The position numbers were made by a program, and so were the translations under genes. Positions 31,022 to 39,096 of a DNA stretch of 64,000 bases are shown here, in pieces. Source of the DNA: Neorhizobium sp. SOG26 (GTDB taxonomy: Bacteria > Pseudomonadota > Alphaproteobacteria > Rhizobiales > Rhizobiaceae); NCBI RefSeq assembly GCF_003491345.1, contig NZ_CP025512.1, positions 3,187,001-3,251,000 of the forward strand, in the 5' to 3' direction. The first letter of the stretch is position 1. Every line of letters begins with the position of its first letter. The notes under the pieces were generated by a model that searched no databases, was not told the origin of the DNA, and saw only the letters and a program-made list of their open reading frames with translations.

Positions 31022-31618
31022 TTATTCTTCGTCTTCGTTTTCGTCGTCGTTCTGGTTTGCAGCCTGCTGCTTGGCGAGCTTGTCGGCCCGCAAAGCCTCA
31101 CGGATCAGGTCGTCCGTCAGGATCAGCTTTGCTTCTGCCAGCGCCGAGAACGGGATCGTCACCCGCGGTTCCTCGCCATAGGCGACCTGGTCCCGCTCGA
31201 TGGTGAAGCCTTCACTATCCGTGTTCGTGATCTTGCCGCGGAACCGCTTGCGGTTGTCGATGATGATCGACGTCTCGCATTTCACCAGATGGCCTTCCCA
31301 GCGGGAGAAATCCGACTTGCGGACCATCGGCCGGTCGATACCGGGCGAAGACACTTCCAGATGATACTCCCGATCGATCGGATCTTCCACATCGAGGACG
31401 GGAGAAATCGCCACCGACACGGCCTCGCAGCCGTCGACGTCCATGGTGCCGTCGTTGCGCTCGGCCATGATCTGCAGCGTCGCGCCGTTCTGGTTCAGCA
31501 TGCGCACGCGCACCAGCCGAAAGTCCATGGCGGTCAGCACAGGCTCGATGATTTCAGCGATTCTGAGTTCGAGCCCGGTTTCGATGATGAGCCGCGGCTC
31601 GTGTTCGGTTTGCGGCAT
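31022..31618 (-). CDS. rimP: Ribosome maturation factor RimP
   Basis: A 198-residue factor for 30S assembly. The family motifs DCEAVS-like ([10 protein letters not shown]) and [13 protein letters not shown] are clear, followed by the C-terminal SH3-like barrel and an acidic tail (DDENEDEE). The ATG at 31618 has GGAGAGC just upstream; the frame extends to 31636 without a better site. First gene of the operon, preceded by a leader with a terminator hairpin. Confidence 0.96.
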   Translation of the reverse strand: MPQTEHEPRLIIETGLELRIAEIIEPVLTAMDFRLVRVRMLNQNGATLQIMAERNDGTMDVDGCEAVSVAISPVLDVEDPIDREYHLEVSSPGIDRPMVRKSDFSRWEGHLVKCETSIIIDNRKRFRGKITNTDSEGFTIERDQVAYGEEPRVTIPFSALAEAKLILTDDLIREALRADKLAKQQAANQNDDENEDEE

Positions 31619-31680
31619 AAGCTCTCCGGCAATCATGGACCCGGATCTGTTTCAAGAGCCGGGAAGGACGATCGCCTAAC

Positions 31681-31711
31681 AAAAAAGAGCGGGTCCGGTC
31701 GGGCCCACTCT
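31681..31711 (-). terminator. Leader terminator/attenuator upstream of rimP
   Basis: On the minus strand AGAGTGGG and CCCGCTCT form an eight-base stem (one G-U pair) followed directly by TTTTTT. It lies about 65 bases before the rimP start and about 22 bases after the predicted transcription start, so it would cut the operon message before any gene. No other minus-strand gene lies upstream for it to serve. Confidence 0.75.
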
Positions 31712-31739
31712 TCATCGGACGATCAAGAATATGTGCTGC

Positions 31740-31768
31740 ATATACGTCTTTTGGCCGGCAATTGCAAG
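31740..31768 (-). promoter_or_regulatory. Promoter of the rimP-nusA-infB operon
   Basis: On the minus strand CTTGCA and GTATAT are separated by exactly 17 bases, close to the rhizobial housekeeping pattern. Initiation would fall near 31733. It lies in the divergent gap before the MFS gene. Confidence 0.6.
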
Positions 31769-31863
31769 ACTTGCTTAATCTTGCGGCGTGGCGCTGGAAT
31801 TTGCAGCCGGCCGGTCTATAACCGTCATCAGCACGCAAGAGCAGATGAGCAAGAGGACGCCAA

Positions 31864-33495
31864 GTGCCCGACCGGATTCCCACCCTGGCACCCTTCCGGC
31901 ATCAGACTTTCAGGACAATCTGGCTCGCAAGCCTTGTTTCGAACTTCGGCGGCCTCATCCAGGCCGTCGGTGCTGCGTGGATGATGACCTCCATCTCCAA
32001 CTCGCAGGACATGGTGGCACTGGTGCAGGCCTCGACTGCCGCGCCGATCATGCTGTTTTCGATTGTCGCCGGCGCGCTTGCCGACAATTTCAACCGTCGC
32101 ACCCTGATGCTGACCGCCCAGAGCTTCATGCTGGTGGTCTCGGTCCTGCTGTCGCTGTTTGCCTATCTCGAGCTTCTGACGCCCTGGCTGCTCTTGTGCT
32201 TCACCTTCCTGCTCGGCTGCGGCGTGGCGCTGAACAACCCGTCCTGGCAGGCCTCGGTGGGGGACATGGTGCCGCGCGAAGTGCTGCCGGCGGCCGTCAC
32301 CATCAACAGCGTCGGCTTCAACATCACCCGCAGTGTCGGCCCGGCGATCGGCGGTGCCATCGTCGCAGCAGCCGGCGCGGCCGCCGCCTTTGCGGTGAAT
32401 GCCTGCAGTTATCTTTCGCTGATTTATGCGCTGGCCCGCTGGAAACCCGAAATTCGCGAGAACCCGCTGCCGCGTGAAACGCTGGGCCGGGCGCTCTCAG
32501 CCGGCCTCGGTTACGTGGCGATGTCGCCGAACATCCTCAACGTCCTGTTCCGCAGCCTGGTCTTCGGCCTCACTGCCAGCGCCATCCTCGCGCTGTTGCC
32601 GATCGTTGCGCGTGACCTGGTGGCCGGCGGCCCGCTCACTTACGGCATCATGCTCGGCGCCTTCGGCGTAGGCGCCATCGGCGGTGCGATCGGCAATGCG
32701 CGCCTGCGCGAAAAACTGTCGAGCGAATCCATCGTGCGCCTGGCCTTCCTCGGGTTTGCCGCAAGCGCCGCCGTCATTGCGCTCAGCACCGATACGCGCC
32801 TGACGGCGGTGGTACTGCTCGTTCCCGGCGCCTGCTGGGTGCTCGCGCTGTCGCTCTTCAACACCACGGTGCAGCTGTCGACGCCGCGCTGGGTGGTTGG
32901 CCGGGCGCTGTCCTTCTACCAGACGGCTACCTTCGGCGGGATTGCCGCCGGCAGCTGGATCTGGGGTATCCTTTCCGAAAACCTCGGCGTCTCGGTGTCG
33001 CTGACCATCGCGAGCCTTGTCATGCTGCTCGGGGCAGCACTTGGCATGCGGCTGCCGGTGCCGCAGTTCCGCGACCTCAACCTCGACCCGCTGGGCCGCT
33101 TCAACACGCCGTCGCTCAAGCTCGACCTGCAGCTGCGCAGCGGCCCGATTGTCTCGCTGATCGATTACACGATCGCCGACCAGGATATTCCGCAGTTCCT
33201 GCGGCTGATGTCGGACCGCCGCCGCATCCGTATCCGCGATGGCGCGCGCCAATGGGCGCTGATGCGAGACCTCGAGCATCCGGAGGTTTGGACTGAAACC
33301 TACCATGTCGCGACCTGGGCCGATTACGTCCGGCATAACCAGCGCCGCACGCACGCCGATGCCGAGGTTTGGGATGCGATCCGCAAGCTGCACCGTGGCA
33401 CCGAGGGCCCGCGTGTCCACCGCATGATCGAGCGGCAGACCATCCCGCCGGTCAACGACATCTTCCACAAGTCACCACCTGACCTGCATCATTGA
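31864..33495 (+). CDS. MFS_3-family exporter with C-terminal alpha/beta domain
   Basis: The 543-residue protein has about 11-12 membrane helices (about 20-405) of the MFS_3/EntS type, with the loop motif ADNFNRRTLM between helices 2 and 3. A soluble C-terminal domain of about 120 residues follows (IVSLIDYTIADQDIPQFLRLM, then ETYHVATWADYVRHNQRRT), resembling the dimeric alpha/beta barrel of antibiotic-biosynthesis monooxygenases. This fused layout is known for MFS_3. EntS relatives export siderophores; the substrate here is unknown. Start is a GTG at 31864. Confidence 0.9.
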   Translation: MPDRIPTLAPFRHQTFRTIWLASLVSNFGGLIQAVGAAWMMTSISNSQDMVALVQASTAAPIMLFSIVAGALADNFNRRTLMLTAQSFMLVVSVLLSLFAYLELLTPWLLLCFTFLLGCGVALNNPSWQASVGDMVPREVLPAAVTINSVGFNITRSVGPAIGGAIVAAAGAAAAFAVNACSYLSLIYALARWKPEIRENPLPRETLGRALSAGLGYVAMSPNILNVLFRSLVFGLTASAILALLPIVARDLVAGGPLTYGIMLGAFGVGAIGGAIGNARLREKLSSESIVRLAFLGFAASAAVIALSTDTRLTAVVLLVPGACWVLALSLFNTTVQLSTPRWVVGRALSFYQTATFGGIAAGSWIWGILSENLGVSVSLTIASLVMLLGAALGMRLPVPQFRDLNLDPLGRFNTPSLKLDLQLRSGPIVSLIDYTIADQDIPQFLRLMSDRRRIRIRDGARQWALMRDLEHPEVWTETYHVATWADYVRHNQRRTHADAEVWDAIRKLHRGTEGPRVHRMIERQTIPPVNDIFHKSPPDLHH

Positions 33496-33500
33496 ACGCC

Positions 33501-33956
33501 ATGGTTCTGTTCCGGAAGGCATGCTCTGAGGATCTACCCGCCATTGTCCGGCTTCTCGCCGACGACGCGCTCGGCCAGGCACGGGAGGTCGTCTCCGATC
33601 CCGTCGATCCGCGTTACGTACAAGCTTTTGCGGCAATTGACGCCGATCCGAACCAGTTGCTCGCCGTTGCGGTTGATCCGCAAGACGAGGTTGTCGGCTG
33701 CCTGCAACTCAGCTTCATTCCCGGCCTTTCCCGCACGGGGATGTGGCGAGGGCAGATCGAAAGCGTCAGGATTGCCGCCGGCCAGCGGGGCAGTGGAATG
33801 GGTTCGGCATTCATCGACTGGGCTGTCGAGCGCGCAGCCGAACGCGGTTGCAAGCTGGTGCAACTGACTTCCGACAAGTCTCGGCCGGACGCCATCCGCT
33901 TCTACGGGAAGCTCGGTTTCACAGCCAGCCACGAAGGCCTGAAGCGCAGCCTCTAG
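33501..33956 (+). CDS. GNAT-family N-acetyltransferase
   Basis: A 151-residue acetyltransferase with the acetyl-CoA loop AAGQRGSGMGSAFIDWA and the C-terminal region RPDAIRFYGKLGFTASHEGLK. The substrate is unknown. The ATG at 33501 begins MVLFRKAC; a TTG at 33492 overlapping the MFS stop is the alternative, and either way the two genes are cotranscribed. Its stop abuts that of the convergent lytic transglycosylase. Confidence 0.9.
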   Translation: MVLFRKACSEDLPAIVRLLADDALGQAREVVSDPVDPRYVQAFAAIDADPNQLLAVAVDPQDEVVGCLQLSFIPGLSRTGMWRGQIESVRIAAGQRGSGMGSAFIDWAVERAAERGCKLVQLTSDKSRPDAIRFYGKLGFTASHEGLKRSL

Positions 33957-35231
33957 TTACCTGATCTTCCCCTTCAGCCCGGCATCCGGATAGCAGGTCG
34001 GCGCAAGGCCATTCTTCGCCTGCCAGTCGCCAAGCGAGCGGCGTGTCTTGTAGCCCGGCAGTCCGTCACCATTGCCAACGTCATACCCCTTGGCCACCAG
34101 CGCCTTCTGCATCGCCAGCACGTCGGAACGCAGCATCTTTCCGACATCGCCCCACGGCGCCTTGAACGGGCCTGAGCCATAGGCGATGCGGTCTGCGAGA
34201 TTGCCGATGAACAGCGCGTAGAGGTCGGAGTTGTTGTACTCTTTCAGCACGTAGAAGTTTGGCGTGACGATGAATTCCGGCCCATGCCGCCCGGCCGGCA
34301 CCAGCACCATGCCGTCCGCCTTCATCTCGGCGGCCGGGAAAGCCTTGCCGGAAATCCGGGTGATGCCGAGCGCTGCCCATTTCGCGATCGGCTGCGCGCG
34401 ATCCGGCCCTTCCTGGGCGCATGAAACATTCTGCGGAATACGCGCCTCGAAACCCCAGCTTCGGCCGCGCTGCCAGCCTTCCTTTTGTAGATAGTGCGCT
34501 ATGGAAGCCAGTGCGTCCGGAACCGAGTTCCAGATGTCGGCATGGCCGTTCTTGTCGAAGTCGACCGCATACTTCAGGTAGCTGGATGGCATGAACTGCG
34601 GCTGTCCCAGCGCGCCCGCCCAGGAGCCTTTCATCGCGGATGCGTCCACGTCGCCACGTTCGATCATCGTCAGGGCAGCGAGCAGTTCGTCGCGGAACAT
34701 GTCCTTGCGGGTCGACATGAAGGCCTTGGTCGCCAGCACCTCGATCGCCGAATACGGCAGCTTGGCACGGCCGAAGCCGGATTCACGGCCCCAGATCGCA
34801 ACGATGATCTCGGCTGGAACGCCATAAACCGCCTCGATCCGCTTCAGCGTCGAGGCATGTGTGGAGGCAAGGCTGCGGCCGGTTGCCGCCAGTCCCTGCA
34901 ACCGCTTTTCAGAAAAGTAGGCGCCGGGCGATGAGAACTCCGCCTGGCTCTGGTCCTGCCTCTTCGGCGGCGGCGATCCCGGCGGCACGAGGTCCGGCAG
35001 GCTCCAGTTCAGCGTCACGCCCTTGAGTGCAGTCCGCAGCGTCCCCTCGGAGATCCCGGCCTTTTTCGCCTGGGTCGTCAAATCGCTGGCGATCCATCGC
35101 TGGAACTGCTTTTCCACATCCGGCTTGTTCTGCGCCAGCGCCGGCAGGGGCAGGAGGGCGAGCAGGGTTGCCGCAACGGCCAGCAATCGGCGCTTGGAGT
35201 GATTATTGCAGAGGGGGGTGTGGTGGCGCAT
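33957..35231 (-). CDS. Lytic murein transglycosylase, MltB-like
   Basis: The 424-residue periplasmic enzyme cuts glycan strands of peptidoglycan, giving 1,6-anhydroMurNAc ends. After a signal peptide (LLAVAATLLALLPLPALAQ) lies the SLT_2 domain with IVAIWGRESGFGRA, whose Glu is catalytic, AMKGSWAGALGQPQFMPSSYL, and a C-terminal peptidoglycan-binding domain (about 345-410). GGAGGG precedes the ATG at 35231; the TTG at 35243 overlaps that site. No lipobox is present, so it is soluble. Its products are chemically related to the substrates of the murQ cluster. Confidence 0.92.
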   Translation of the reverse strand: MRHHTPLCNNHSKRRLLAVAATLLALLPLPALAQNKPDVEKQFQRWIASDLTTQAKKAGISEGTLRTALKGVTLNWSLPDLVPPGSPPPKRQDQSQAEFSSPGAYFSEKRLQGLAATGRSLASTHASTLKRIEAVYGVPAEIIVAIWGRESGFGRAKLPYSAIEVLATKAFMSTRKDMFRDELLAALTMIERGDVDASAMKGSWAGALGQPQFMPSSYLKYAVDFDKNGHADIWNSVPDALASIAHYLQKEGWQRGRSWGFEARIPQNVSCAQEGPDRAQPIAKWAALGITRISGKAFPAAEMKADGMVLVPAGRHGPEFIVTPNFYVLKEYNNSDLYALFIGNLADRIAYGSGPFKAPWGDVGKMLRSDVLAMQKALVAKGYDVGNGDGLPGYKTRRSLGDWQAKNGLAPTCYPDAGLKGKIR

Positions 35232-35246
35232 GAAGCCCTCCAATCC

Positions 35247-35852
35247 TTAAATGGCCGTTCGCGCCCGCAGCGCAGCCGTCAGCGTTCCTTCGTCGAGGTA
35301 GTCGAGCTCACCGCCAACCGGCACGCCATGGGCCAGCCGCGTGATCTTCACGTCGATGCCGGACAGCTGATCGGTGATGTAGTGCGCCGTCGTCTGGCCT
35401 TCGACGGTGGCGTTTACCGCAATGATGATCTCGCGGATCGTTCCTTCGTTCACCCGGTCGATCAGGCCGCGGATGTTGAGGTCGTCGGGACCAATCCCGT
35501 CGAGCGGCGAAAGCGTGCCGCCCAGCACATGGTAGGCAGCGTTCATGGCACCCGCACGTTCCAGCGCCCAGAGGTCAGACACATCCTCGACCACGATCAG
35601 CATGGACTGGTCACGCTGCACATCGGTGCAGACGGTGCAGGGGTCGGACGTATCGACATTCCCGCAGCGCGAGCAGACCTTCACCTTGTCGTAGGCGTCA
35701 CCCATCGCGTGGGATAGCGGCCCGAGCAACTGATCTTTCTTCTTGATGAGATGCAGAGCGGCGCGACGTGCCGAGCGCGGCCCAAGCCCCGGTACCTTCG
35801 CCAACAACTGGATGAGTTTTTCGATTTCGGGGCCGGTGACTCGCTTTGCCAT
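35247..35852 (-). CDS. recR: Recombination protein RecR
   Basis: A 201-residue DNA clamp of the RecFOR pathway. The N-terminal helix-hairpin-helix ([17 protein letters not shown]), a four-Cys zinc finger ([16 protein letters not shown]) and a Toprim domain with [14 protein letters not shown] are all present. In rhizobia it typically follows dnaX-ybaB; here it is about 3 kb away, separated by five other genes. Confidence 0.97.
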   Translation of the reverse strand: MAKRVTGPEIEKLIQLLAKVPGLGPRSARRAALHLIKKKDQLLGPLSHAMGDAYDKVKVCSRCGNVDTSDPCTVCTDVQRDQSMLIVVEDVSDLWALERAGAMNAAYHVLGGTLSPLDGIGPDDLNIRGLIDRVNEGTIREIIIAVNATVEGQTTAHYITDQLSGIDVKITRLAHGVPVGGELDYLDEGTLTAALRARTAI

Positions 35853-35921
35853 GTTCTCCCTTTAGCCCATATGCTGCACAAACGGAATCGCGTAAGGACC
35901 CGCATCCATGAAGATATGGCT

Positions 35922-36533
35922 ATGAAACTTGTTGCCGTCTGCCTCGGTCACGCCGAAAAGCTCCCAGGCAAGAGCTACAAGACCGGGATCTACAAGATGC
36001 CCGTTTCCGCTCCGGTCATGGTCGACAGGCTCGGCCTCGTGGGCGACGCGGTCTGCAACAGCAAGCACCATGGTGGCGAAGACCAGGCAATCCTGCTGGA
36101 GGGCTCATTGACGCTCGACTGGTGGGCGGCCGAACTCGGCCATGACGTGCTGCCCGGCACCTTCGGCGAAAACCTCGTGGTGGAAGGCCTCGACAACCGC
36201 GACGTTGCCGTTGGCGACCGCTTCCATCTCGGCGAGGTGGCGTTGGAAGCGACCTGCGCCCGCTCACCCTGCAACACGCTGGCGGCCAGGATGGGCGATC
36301 CCAAATTCCTGAAAGCCTATACGCAGGCCGGGCGCCCCGGCATCTATTGCCGCGTCATCCAGACAGGAATGGTCGCGACCGGCGATCCCGTTCGTTACGA
36401 ACCGGTCGCAGGCGATCGCGTCGGCATCGCTGAAATGCTTGCCGCGCTTGGCAGGCGCCTGTCGCCTGCGGAGAAGGATCGTTTCCTCGCAGCGCCGATC
36501 GGGAGCCGCTGGCGGCAGAAGTTTTCCGCCTAG
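35922..36533 (+). CDS. MOSC-domain protein (YiiM-like)
   Basis: A 203-residue MOSC-domain protein. HHGGEDQAI and the Cys in CARSPCNTL are the motifs expected for molybdenum-cofactor sulfide-carrying proteins such as YiiM, which act on N-hydroxylated compounds. The start is ATG 35922 (MKLVAVCLG) or ATG 35916, both with weak ribosome binding sites. Its TAG and the TAG of the convergent exporter share the palindrome CTAG, so the two genes overlap by four bases. Confidence 0.88.
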   Translation: MKLVAVCLGHAEKLPGKSYKTGIYKMPVSAPVMVDRLGLVGDAVCNSKHHGGEDQAILLEGSLTLDWWAAELGHDVLPGTFGENLVVEGLDNRDVAVGDRFHLGEVALEATCARSPCNTLAARMGDPKFLKAYTQAGRPGIYCRVIQTGMVATGDPVRYEPVAGDRVGIAEMLAALGRRLSPAEKDRFLAAPIGSRWRQKFSA

Positions 36534-37141
36534 CGTGCCGCAATCACCGCGGCCGCGCCCGCCATGGTGCCAGCCGACACACGGTTGGCGAGCCCGACCG
36601 CCTTGGGGCTTTTCAGGAACTGGCGAGCCTTGGCGGCAAGCAGCACCCAGAGAAGATCGACCACCATCAGCACGAGCAACATCGCCACCACGAGTTCCGC
36701 CCAGCCGGCAAGCGTCACACCACCAAGGTCGATGATCGATGGCAGAAGGGCCACGTAAAACATCATGATCTTGGGATTACCGAGGGTAAGCGTCAGCCCG
36801 GTCAGGAACATCTTTACCGCAGAGCGGCTCTCGGGCAGCGCATCGTCAGAGACTGCGGTCTCAGCGGTCCACATCTTCCATGCCAGGTAAAGCAGATAGG
36901 CGACCCCAATCCACTTGATGACGAGAAAGAGGGGCTGGAAGCTTTCGGCTATGGCGGCCAGTCCTGCCACCGCAAAGGAAAGCCAGATCGCTTCGCCAAA
37001 CCACATGGCGGCGACAAACGGCAGCACGTCACGGTACCCTTTGGAGAGTACCCGAGCAACAAGTGCGGCAATGCTCGGTCCCGGCGATCCAGCGGCGACA
37101 AACAGTGCCGCAGCGAACACGAAAAGCGATGTCAGGGTCAT
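36530..37141 (-). CDS. LysE/RhtB-family amino-acid exporter
   Basis: A 203-residue inner-membrane protein with about six helices. The N-terminal SPGPSIAALVARVLSKGYRDV segment contains the conserved proline-glycine signature, and KMFLTGLTLTLGNPKIMMFYVA the conserved middle loop. Family members export amino acids or related compounds; the substrate is not clear from sequence. A strong GGAGG lies upstream of the ATG. Confidence 0.92.
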   Translation of the reverse strand: MTLTSLFVFAAALFVAAGSPGPSIAALVARVLSKGYRDVLPFVAAMWFGEAIWLSFAVAGLAAIAESFQPLFLVIKWIGVAYLLYLAWKMWTAETAVSDDALPESRSAVKMFLTGLTLTLGNPKIMMFYVALLPSIIDLGGVTLAGWAELVVAMLLVLMVVDLLWVLLAAKARQFLKSPKAVGLANRVSAGTMAGAAAVIAAR

Positions 37142-37196
37142 GGGAGCCTCCCCTCCGCGGGTAGATTAGCGAAGTCTCAGGTGCTCCGGCAAGGCC

Positions 37197-37778
37197 TCAT
37201 TTCCGGGTGGCGCTACGGCTCGCCGTTACCAGCGCATAGGCGGCCTCTCCGGCTGTTCGAAAATAGCTCGGGTCCCGGTGCAGCATGACAACGGCAAAGG
37301 CGCCGTCGAGCAACAGCCGGATTTGCCGGGCCAGCGCTTCCGGCGTGGCCAGGCCTTCCGCGGTGAAGCAGTTGGCAAACCATCGCTCCACCTTCAGCTT
37401 GTGGGCCGCTCCCACCTGGATTGCCGGGTGGCCTGGCAGGTTGGACAATTCGGCCGAGGTGCGTAGAAAGCCGCAGCCCTTCCACTTGGGGTGTCTGGCA
37501 GAGGTTGCGAGATGCTCGAAGATCGCAACGATCTTTCCTTCGATCGCCCCGTCATGCTCATCATACCAGCGCTGGAAGGCCTTCAGGTTCGGCAGGTCGC
37601 GGTAGTCAAGGTAAGCGGCAATCAGGTCGTCCTTGCTCTTGAAGTGGTAATAGAGCGACCGCTTGGTGATACCGGCTTCTTCGGCCACGGCATCGACGCT
37701 GACGGCACGGATGCCGTCGCGGTAGAACAGCTTGTTAGCGGCGGAAACGATCCGCTCGCGCGTCGAGAGGGTATCCAT
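37197..37778 (-). CDS. TetR-family regulator
   Basis: A 193-residue repressor with the TetR helix-turn-helix in ERIVSAANKLFYRDGIRAVSVDAVAEEAGITKRSLYYHF (about 8-48) and a C-terminal ligand domain. The ATG at 37778 begins MDTLSTRERIV; the longer frame reaches 37811 through a likely operator. It is divergent from the alpha/beta hydrolase, which it probably controls. The gap holds GTATAC and GTGTACAC around ACCGACCAGTGAGT, an imperfect palindrome of TetR-operator type. Confidence 0.9.
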   Translation of the reverse strand: MDTLSTRERIVSAANKLFYRDGIRAVSVDAVAEEAGITKRSLYYHFKSKDDLIAAYLDYRDLPNLKAFQRWYDEHDGAIEGKIVAIFEHLATSARHPKWKGCGFLRTSAELSNLPGHPAIQVGAAHKLKVERWFANCFTAEGLATPEALARQIRLLLDGAFAVVMLHRDPSYFRTAGEAAYALVTASRSATRK

Positions 37779-37862
37779 GCGGCGAACGTATACCGACCAG
37801 TGAGTGTACACAAGCGACGTGACGAGCGAGTTTAGGGATCACAGTCGCTTCGGAGGGAGCAC

Positions 37863-38753
37863 ATGCAGCACGTCGCTATCGAGATAACCTGCGCTGATGA
37901 TGTCGCCCTGCATGGGCACTGGTGGGCAGCAGATGCAGACCGGCCTCTCGGTTCAGTGGTCATCAACTGCGCCACCGGCGTGCAGGCGCGATATTACCAC
38001 CGCTATGCATCCTTCCTGGCGCGCCACGGCTTCCACGTCCTGACCTATGATTATCGCGGCATCGGCCTCTCACGGCCGGAAAGTCTGCGTCACCTTCGAT
38101 GCGGATGGCGGCATTGGGGAGAGCTTGATTTCGATGCGGCGGTGCAACTGGTTACGGAGAAACAACCCAGCCTGCCTGTCCAGGTGGTCGGGCACAGCAT
38201 CGGCGGTTTCCTGCCGGGTTATGCGGCAAGCGCCTCGCGCATCCACCGCATGCTCACCGTCGGCGCCCAACATGCCTATTGGCGTGATTATCATCCGCCG
38301 AGAAGAATGGGATACCTTCTACGCTGGCACCTCGTCATGCCGGCTATCACTGGGATCTACGGTTATTTCCCGGGCCGTCGGCTGGGCTGGCTGGAGGACC
38401 TGCCGGCCGGTGTCGCCTACAGCTGGAGTTTCGGCGGCAGGCAGTTGGAATCGAGGCTGGAACAGGAGGAACGGCAGGTCGTCGCGTCGCGCTTTGCCGA
38501 TGTCCGCGCCCCGATCCTCGCCGTCAGCGTCTTGGATGATCCCTTCGCCACCAAACCGGCGATGCGACGGGCGCTCGGTTATTACACCGGCAGCCGGGCA
38601 ACCAGTGTAATGCTGGAGCCCGCGGATCTTGGCGTGGAAAAGATTGGTCATTTCGATCTTTTCCACGACCGCCACGCATCGGGCTTCTGGCTGGATACGC
38701 TGTTGTGGCTCCGGGACGGGATCAATCCCTGGCCACAGAGGTGCTTCGTCTGA
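37863..38753 (+). CDS. Alpha/beta hydrolase
   Basis: A 296-residue alpha/beta hydrolase of the COG4757 type. The nucleophile elbow is GHSIGGF with Ser in the usual place, TYDYRGIGLS is the oxyanion-side loop, and the late GVEKIGHFDLFHD holds a candidate catalytic His. No signal peptide is seen. Substrate unknown. GGAGG lies just upstream of the ATG. Divergent to the TetR gene. Confidence 0.9.
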   Translation: MQHVAIEITCADDVALHGHWWAADADRPLGSVVINCATGVQARYYHRYASFLARHGFHVLTYDYRGIGLSRPESLRHLRCGWRHWGELDFDAAVQLVTEKQPSLPVQVVGHSIGGFLPGYAASASRIHRMLTVGAQHAYWRDYHPPRRMGYLLRWHLVMPAITGIYGYFPGRRLGWLEDLPAGVAYSWSFGGRQLESRLEQEERQVVASRFADVRAPILAVSVLDDPFATKPAMRRALGYYTGSRATSVMLEPADLGVEKIGHFDLFHDRHASGFWLDTLLWLRDGINPWPQRCFV

Positions 38754-38757
38754 TGCC

Positions 38758-39081
38758 TCAGAACGGCATCTTGAAGCCGGGCGGGATCGGCAGGCCGGCG
38801 GTCAGTTCCTTGGTCTTCTCGGCGGCAATCGATTCGGCGCGTTCCTTGGCAGCCTTGTGAGCGGCGATGATCAGGTCTTCCAGGATCTCGACCTCGTCTT
38901 CCTTGAACAGCGACGGATCGATCTTGAGGCCGAGCATTTCCCCCTTGCCGTTCATGCGCACAGTCACGAGCCCGCCGCCGGAGGTGCCTTCGACGTCGAG
39001 CGAGGCGATCTCCGCCTGCATCTTCTCCATCTTGGCCTGCATTTCCTTGACCTTGCCCATCATGCCCATGATGTCGCGCAT
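38758..39081 (-). CDS. ybaB: YbaB/EbfC nucleoid-associated protein
   Basis: A 107-residue DNA-binding protein. [18 protein letters not shown] forms the N-terminal helix, [17 protein letters not shown] the beta core, and [22 protein letters not shown] the conserved tail. The dimeric protein bends DNA and affects expression. It lies 15 bases after dnaX, the usual order. Confidence 0.95.
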   Translation of the reverse strand: MRDIMGMMGKVKEMQAKMEKMQAEIASLDVEGTSGGGLVTVRMNGKGEMLGLKIDPSLFKEDEVEILEDLIIAAHKAAKERAESIAAEKTKELTAGLPIPPGFKMPF

Positions 39082-39096
39082 AATTCTTTCTCTCCT

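Noticed and set aside
29321-31984. An 887-codon open frame opposite nusA and rimP
   Set aside because: A GC-driven antisense frame running across two well-supported genes, a promoter and a terminator; no protein motifs.
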